A stretch of DNA of 64,000 bases from Clostridia bacterium (GTDB taxonomy: Bacteria > Bacillota > Clostridia > Oscillospirales > Butyricicoccaceae). A model generated the notes under the pieces. It was not told the DNA's origin. It searched no databases and saw only the letters and a list, made by a program, of their open reading frames with translations. The stretch covers positions 62,001-126,000 of the forward strand of contig JAFQTO010000070.1 of the NCBI GenBank assembly GCA_017408985.1, given 5' to 3'. The position numbers and the translations under genes are program-made. This document shows, in pieces, positions 59,779 to 64,000 of this stretch. Position 1 is the stretch's first letter; each line of letters opens with the position of its first letter.

Positions 59779-59823
59779 TATATGAAAAAACGGCAAGGGA
59801 TGCTTGCCGTTTTTTCATATATG
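59779..59823 (+). terminator. Terminator after the FAD oxidoreductase
   Basis: TATATGAAAAAACGGCAAG, 5-base loop, CTTGCCGTTTTTTCATATA: a very long near-perfect stem with the T run in its 3' arm. Ends the aldolase-FAD pair. Confidence 0.88.
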
Positions 59824-59830
59824 GGACGGG

Positions 59831-59859
59831 TTTACATTGAGCTATATATAATGTATAAT
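59831..59859 (+). promoter_or_regulatory. Promoter of the S9 peptidase gene
   Basis: TTTACA (59831-59836), 17-base spacer, TATAAT (59854-59859), 31 bases before the ATG. Confidence 0.75.
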
Positions 59860-59889
59860 GAGCTTATATCCAAATATACGGAGGATTCT

Positions 59890-61827
59890 ATGAACAAGAT
59901 AGAGATCAGGAGTTTTCTGGAGTTTGTTTTTCCCTCTGCGCCGGCCTTTTCTCCCGACGGGAGCAAGATAGCCTTTGTGGTGCAGACTCCCTCCTTTGAC
60001 AAGAACAAATACATAGGCAATATATGGATCATGGAGCGCGACGGCAGCGGCTGCCGTCAGCTGACACAGGGCGGGGACGCCAAGAGCTTTGTGTGGAGCA
60101 AGGATAACACCATCCTCTTCTCCGCGAGCCGCGACGGCGGTGTGACCGCTCCCGAAAAGGGCGCTTCCCACTGGTTTGAGATCGACCCCCGCGGCGGCGA
60201 GGCAAAGCTGGCCTTTTCCATCCCGCTCAAGGTGACAAAGCTCTATCCCGTTGACTCGGACAGATTCATTGTCACCGCAAATCATCAGAACGCCGCAGGC
60301 GGAGATTTCACCGATGCCGACTGTCAGGTCATAGAGGAGACGCCCTTCCGCGCCAACGGGGTATCGGGCTTCACTGCCGGCAGGCGCAAGCGACTGCATC
60401 TGTACCGCCGCTCCACGGGTGAGCTGACGGCTATAACCGGCGAGTGGTTTGACACTACCGGCTACTCTGTCCGCGGGGACAAGCTGCTCTACAAAGGCTC
60501 TGAGTGGCGCGGTGCCAAGGATAGGCTCAACTACGACGGATATTGGCTGTATGATCCGGCGAGCGGCGAGACGAGGCAGATTCTGGCTCCCGGCACCATC
60601 CGCACACAGTCATTCTGTCTGTGGGACGACACCACCGCACTTGTTGCCGCCTCGGACGACACGCGCTACGGACGGATGCAGTTTGTGGACTTCTACACCC
60701 TCGACATCACAAGCGGATGCATCAGTCCCTTTGTGCCCTATGAGGCCGAGGTTGGCAGCAGCACCACCGGCTCGGATGCCCGTCTTGGCGGCGGCTTCGG
60801 TACAAAACTGCAGGGAGACAGATATTACTTCCTGACCACGCTGGGTGACTGCGGATACCTGAGATACATAGACAAATCGGGCACACTCTCTCCCCTGCTG
60901 ACTCCCGACGGATCGGCAGACAGCTTTGACGTTTGCGGCGATGACGTGATCGTCTGCGGAATGAACGGGCAAAAACTGCCCGAGCTGTACCTCAACGGCA
61001 GGCAGGTGACACACTTCAACGATGAGTGGCTGAACTCTCACAGCGTAATCACACCCGAGTACCACGAGTTTTTAGCCTCGGACGGATTTGAGATACACGG
61101 CTGGGCAATGAAGCCTGCAGGCTATGAGGCGGGCAAAAAATACCCTGCCATACTGCACATTCACGGCGGACCCCGAACCACATTCTGCGATATATTCCAT
61201 CACGAGATGCAGATGTGGGCAAATGCGGGATATTTTGTCATATTCTGCAACCCTCGCGGCAGCGACGGCAGAGGCAACGAGTTTGGATATATTCAGGGCA
61301 AGTACGGCACGGTGGAATACCGTAACATTATGGAGTTTGTCGATCAGATGCTTGCAAAATACCCCGACATTGACGAGGGAAGAATGGGTGTTGCGGGCGG
61401 CAGCTACGGCGGATTTATGACCAACTGGATCATCGGGCACACAGATCGGTTTGCCGCCGCCGTATCCCAGCGCTCCATATCCAACTGGGTGACTTTTGAG
61501 CACACGTCCGATATCGGCTACTACTTTGCCCACACCCATCAAGGCTCAACCACCCGCGAGAACGCAGCGCAGATGTGGGAGCACTCTCCCCTGCAGTACG
61601 CCCCCAACTGCACCACCCCCACCCTGTTCATCCACTCGGATGAGGATTTCAGGTGCTGTGAGGTAGAGGGAGTGTCTATGTTCACCGCACTGAAAAACAG
61701 CGGGGTCGAGGCAAAGATGGTACTGTTCCACGGTGAAAACCACGAGCTGTCCCGCTCGGGCAAGCCCCGCAACCGCATCCGCCGCATGGAAGAGATCCTC
61801 AGCTGGCTGGACAGGCATCTCAAATAA
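59890..61827 (+). CDS. S9-family (prolyl oligopeptidase/acylaminoacyl-type) peptidase
   Basis: 645 residues. An N-terminal propeller region has APAFSPDGSKIAFVVQTPSFD and later strand repeats. The C-terminal alpha/beta hydrolase has the nucleophile Ser in GVAGGSYGGFMTNW, Asp in FIHSDEDFRC and His in GENHELSR. Substrates are short peptides with a blocked or proline-adjacent end. There is no signal peptide. The ATG at 59890 has GGAGG 6 bases upstream; a longer reading from 59782 runs through the terminator and promoter and is rejected. Confidence 0.93.
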   Translation: MNKIEIRSFLEFVFPSAPAFSPDGSKIAFVVQTPSFDKNKYIGNIWIMERDGSGCRQLTQGGDAKSFVWSKDNTILFSASRDGGVTAPEKGASHWFEIDPRGGEAKLAFSIPLKVTKLYPVDSDRFIVTANHQNAAGGDFTDADCQVIEETPFRANGVSGFTAGRRKRLHLYRRSTGELTAITGEWFDTTGYSVRGDKLLYKGSEWRGAKDRLNYDGYWLYDPASGETRQILAPGTIRTQSFCLWDDTTALVAASDDTRYGRMQFVDFYTLDITSGCISPFVPYEAEVGSSTTGSDARLGGGFGTKLQGDRYYFLTTLGDCGYLRYIDKSGTLSPLLTPDGSADSFDVCGDDVIVCGMNGQKLPELYLNGRQVTHFNDEWLNSHSVITPEYHEFLASDGFEIHGWAMKPAGYEAGKKYPAILHIHGGPRTTFCDIFHHEMQMWANAGYFVIFCNPRGSDGRGNEFGYIQGKYGTVEYRNIMEFVDQMLAKYPDIDEGRMGVAGGSYGGFMTNWIIGHTDRFAAAVSQRSISNWVTFEHTSDIGYYFAHTHQGSTTRENAAQMWEHSPLQYAPNCTTPTLFIHSDEDFRCCEVEGVSMFTALKNSGVEAKMVLFHGENHELSRSGKPRNRIRRMEEILSWLDRHLK

Positions 61828-61835
61828 ATCACAGC

Positions 61836-61870
61836 AAAAAAATCGGCTTGCGTGAGCAAGCCGATTTTTT
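61836..61870 (+). terminator. Bidirectional terminator between the S9 and putative anti-sigma genes
   Basis: AAAAAATCGGCTTG, short loop, CAAGCCGATTTTTT. T runs are available on both strands for the convergent genes. Confidence 0.9.
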
Positions 61871-61872
61871 GT

Positions 61873-63435
61873 TCAGTTTATGATATATCCGCCGGAGTCG
61901 TAAACGTAGAACTGCAAAGCATCCTGCACCAGCTTGAACTTTTTGTTCTCGCTCCATATTCCGGTCTTGCGGCTTTCGATGGCGGTATATGCGGGATACT
62001 GCAGACACTTATTGTGATGTAGATAGTTGATCCAGCAATCGGTTATATAGCCCTCGGCTATTTTCATGTCCTGACCCTCCGAAACAGAATATGAGATATA
62101 GCCGCGGTGGTTTGTGCCGCCATTGGGCAGAGAGAAGGCAGCAAAAATATCGGTATTGGTCTGTTTGCCCCAGAATATACTGTCAGACTCATAGGTCTCG
62201 CTGCCGAGATAGTGATAGGGCGAGGTGTAGGTCACGCCGCCTTTGTCGTACAGCAGTCTGCCGCTTAATACTCCCCCGTCGCTCCAGCCGTCAATGTCCC
62301 TATATGCGGGCCACAGCTGTATACACTCGGTACCGAAAAATCCGGGATTCTCAGTCCACAGAAAATGATGGATGATAAGCCAGCTTTCTTTTTCGGCGGG
62401 CAGACGGACGGCAACGCCCGTGATCTTCAGCTCTTTTGTATCATAGACCGTGTGATGATTTATATAGTAGTCGATGCCGCTGCCTTCTTCGCCGGGAGTT
62501 TTGGTGGTGACCGTTCTTCCGTCATTGACCGGGTGGTCGGTAACATCGCTTATCACCTGCACGGCGTCTTTGCAGGCCAGTATATCCTGCGCGGTCAAAT
62601 CATTGAGGACGTATTCGGGGAAACCAAGCTCAAGCAGGTGGCTCTTGATGTCCTCGATATTGCTGTTTACGGTATTTTGAGATACCGTCCAGTCCATTTT
62701 GTAGCTGCTGCCGAAAACGTACCCACACACAGCGCCAACCAGCAAAAGCAGGGCAATAATAAACGCCAGAGCCTGATCGTTCAGCCTGACGGGGGCGGCT
62801 GTGATGGCGTAGCCTGCCTCGTCCGACTCTCTTGACAGTTTGAACAGATTGCAGATGATACAGACGTAAGCTGCGATCATACCTATGAATATGATCCAGC
62901 CGACGTTGCCCACAAGCCCCAGCAGGCAGGTAACCGTATGCCATGCCATAAGCCACACGCCCGCACCCGAAGAGGGGTCGAGGTCGGCTTTTTCTCTGAC
63001 CTCACGCAGGCCTCGCCACAGACAATAGTACTGGACAAACTGAAGCAGCAGATTAACAACCGTCAGGACTGTTATCCAGTCTGACCCATAAACCACGCCA
63101 TGGTATATTGTGGTATTGAGCACCAGCAGCGGGAAGAAATAGCAGGCACGGATGACGGCGATCGCGTAGCATAATCCGAAATACCTGTTCTCCCGCCTGA
63201 GTGCGCGGAAGCCCAAAAGCACCATTACCATACCGATTGCAGGCAGGATATAGTTGAGCATTGCAAAGTTAAAGGTTACTGCACCCAGCGCAAATCCGAT
63301 GAGTACGCGGTCCATAGCCTTTTTCCACGGGGTGACGCTGTCCACCACGTCCTCGGGCGGTGCGTCGGGAAGGCTCTTTTTGAGCAGCAGGTCAAAATCG
63401 GAGTCAAGCAGGATATTACGCTTGTCAGCACTCAT
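61873..63435 (-). CDS. Membrane protein, probable anti-sigma partner of the ECF factor
   Basis: 520 residues. A short cytosolic N-terminus (about 1-40, DFDLLLKKSLPDAPPEDVVDSVTPWKKAMDRV) precedes about seven to eight membrane segments between about 42 and 245, then a roughly 275-residue extracytoplasmic domain with a WSDGG stretch. The PEDVV-TPWKKAM pattern is one I associate with Clostridial membrane partners of ECF factors. The gene overlaps the sigma factor by 11 bases, with GGGAGG before its ATG. Anti-sigma function and the signal are inferred from this arrangement only. Confidence 0.75.
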   Translation of the reverse strand: MSADKRNILLDSDFDLLLKKSLPDAPPEDVVDSVTPWKKAMDRVLIGFALGAVTFNFAMLNYILPAIGMVMVLLGFRALRRENRYFGLCYAIAVIRACYFFPLLVLNTTIYHGVVYGSDWITVLTVVNLLLQFVQYYCLWRGLREVREKADLDPSSGAGVWLMAWHTVTCLLGLVGNVGWIIFIGMIAAYVCIICNLFKLSRESDEAGYAITAAPVRLNDQALAFIIALLLLVGAVCGYVFGSSYKMDWTVSQNTVNSNIEDIKSHLLELGFPEYVLNDLTAQDILACKDAVQVISDVTDHPVNDGRTVTTKTPGEEGSGIDYYINHHTVYDTKELKITGVAVRLPAEKESWLIIHHFLWTENPGFFGTECIQLWPAYRDIDGWSDGGVLSGRLLYDKGGVTYTSPYHYLGSETYESDSIFWGKQTNTDIFAAFSLPNGGTNHRGYISYSVSEGQDMKIAEGYITDCWINYLHHNKCLQYPAYTAIESRKTGIWSENKKFKLVQDALQFYVYDSGGYIIN

Positions 63436-63970
63436 AGCCTTCACCTCCCAGCTTACTGCGAAGCCGCTTGCGTATTCTGTACAGCCTGCCCTCCACCGCG
63501 CGCTCGGTCATACCAAGCTCGGCGGCTATCTGAGAAGTGGACTGCAGGTAGTAATACTTGCGGTAAAAGATCGTCTTGTCGCGAGATGTCAGTCCGTCTA
63601 TTGCCCTGCCCAGCGCCGCTTTGCGCTCGGCTATGAGCACGGCTTCTTCGGGAGTCGGCTCGGGCGACGGGGTCTCTTTGGGTATATCTTCGGTGCTTTC
63701 GGCAGCAGGGACACCTCTTGCGCGGTTGAGTGCGGCGTTTCGGGTGACTGCCGTAAGCCATACGCTGAAACTGCCCCGCAGATCGTCAAAGCTGTCGATC
63801 TTGTCCCACACACGCAGAGCAACGTCGCTGAGGCAGTCCTCTCTGTCCCGCGCATCGGACAGAATGGGCGCAATGATATACCGCATCAGCGGTCCGTAAT
63901 GAAGCATCAGCTCGCTGATACCGCGCTCGTCACGGTTCAGAAGCAGCTCGACGATCTCACGCTCGTGCAT
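63425..63970 (-). CDS. ECF-type RNA polymerase sigma factor
   Basis: 181 residues. Region 2: MRYIIAPILSDARDREDCLSDVALRVWDKIDSF, then SVWLTAVTRNAALNRAR. Region 4: LTSRDKTIFYRKYYYLQSTSQIAAELGMTERAVEGRLYRIRKRL. Between them lies a proline/glutamate-rich linker (ESTEDIPKETPSPEPTPEE). No C-terminal extra domain. The ATG at 63970 has GGGGGG upstream and is preferred over a GTG two codons earlier. It is followed by the membrane protein as an overlapping pair. Targets are not visible here; its promoter lies beyond the window edge. Confidence 0.92.
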   Translation of the reverse strand: MHEREIVELLLNRDERGISELMLHYGPLMRYIIAPILSDARDREDCLSDVALRVWDKIDSFDDLRGSFSVWLTAVTRNAALNRARGVPAAESTEDIPKETPSPEPTPEEAVLIAERKAALGRAIDGLTSRDKTIFYRKYYYLQSTSQIAAELGMTERAVEGRLYRIRKRLRSKLGGEGYEC

Positions 63971-64000
63971 ATCCACGCCCCCCTCTCAATAATCTTCTAT

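Noticed and set aside
59782-59889. An N-terminal extension of 36 codons on the S9 peptidase
   Set aside because: It runs through a terminator and a good promoter. The ATG at 59890 has GGAGG and fits the family start.

Overview
The window reads as chromosomal DNA of an anaerobic, endospore-forming, Gram-positive Clostridia-type bacterium of moderately high GC. The evidence is a spoIIGA-sigE pair, a trimeric [FeFe] hydrogenase with an NfnAB transhydrogenase, GlpP-type antitermination, RNase J, a YtrA-type GntR/ABC operon, type III glutamine synthetase and AGGAGG-like ribosome sites. Near relatives of Ruminococcaceae/Oscillospiraceae are plausible, but genus cannot be fixed from sequence alone. 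I see no rRNA, tRNA, CRISPR array, insertion sequence, prophage or integrase, and no gene-free stretch over 300 bases. Most gaps hold a readable promoter and/or a rho-independent hairpin.

Layout. 1-3.1 kb: trmH-like methyltransferase, dprA and the start of topA in one leftward operon, then dapF. 3.2-10.3 kb: a leftward redox operon, Nudix-nfnA-nfnB-hydC-hydB-hydA, which links NADPH, NADH, ferredoxin and H2. 10.4-16.3 kb: a flavodoxin, then a leftward glycerol-3-phosphate operon (glpP, leader terminator, glpA-like, FAD oxidoreductase, DUF1667, HAD phosphatase, glycerophosphodiesterase). 16.3-23.7 kb: acetyltransferase, three exported proteins of unknown role, a DUF5693-like membrane protein, an MBL hydrolase and a MATE exporter. 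23.7-28.5 kb: a ribbon-helix-helix/SPFH pair divergent from a MATE, a cysteine-rich protein and a ceramidase-like hydrolase. 28.6-34 kb: S1-domain protein, uridine phosphorylase, O-antigen-ligase-like protein, an unknown gene, then spoIIGA-sigE.

34-39.3 kb: a YtrA-type regulator with two permeases, an ATPase and two tandem exported paralogues. 39.3-50.3 kb: FadR-type regulator, RNase J, TepA-like protease, a Sua5-CoaE fusion, prfA, a P-loop ATPase, glutamine synthetase III, an E2-like protein without its catalytic histidine, and a DivIVA-like coiled coil. 50.4-53.8 kb: a CitA/CitB-type two-component system divergent from a SemiSWEET-like protein and an SGNH-like protein. 53.9-64 kb: M20 peptidase with LysR regulator, CapA-like protein, KDPG-aldolase-like protein, FAD oxidoreductase, S9 peptidase, and an ECF sigma factor with a putative membrane anti-sigma partner.

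The best candidates for something undescribed are the exported paralogue pair inside the YtrA-type ABC operon, the two-component system facing the SemiSWEET/SGNH pair, the SPFH-RHH operon with a palindrome on its own -10, and the Sua5-CoaE fusion. All functional statements rest on motif reading by eye. No database or alignment search was run.
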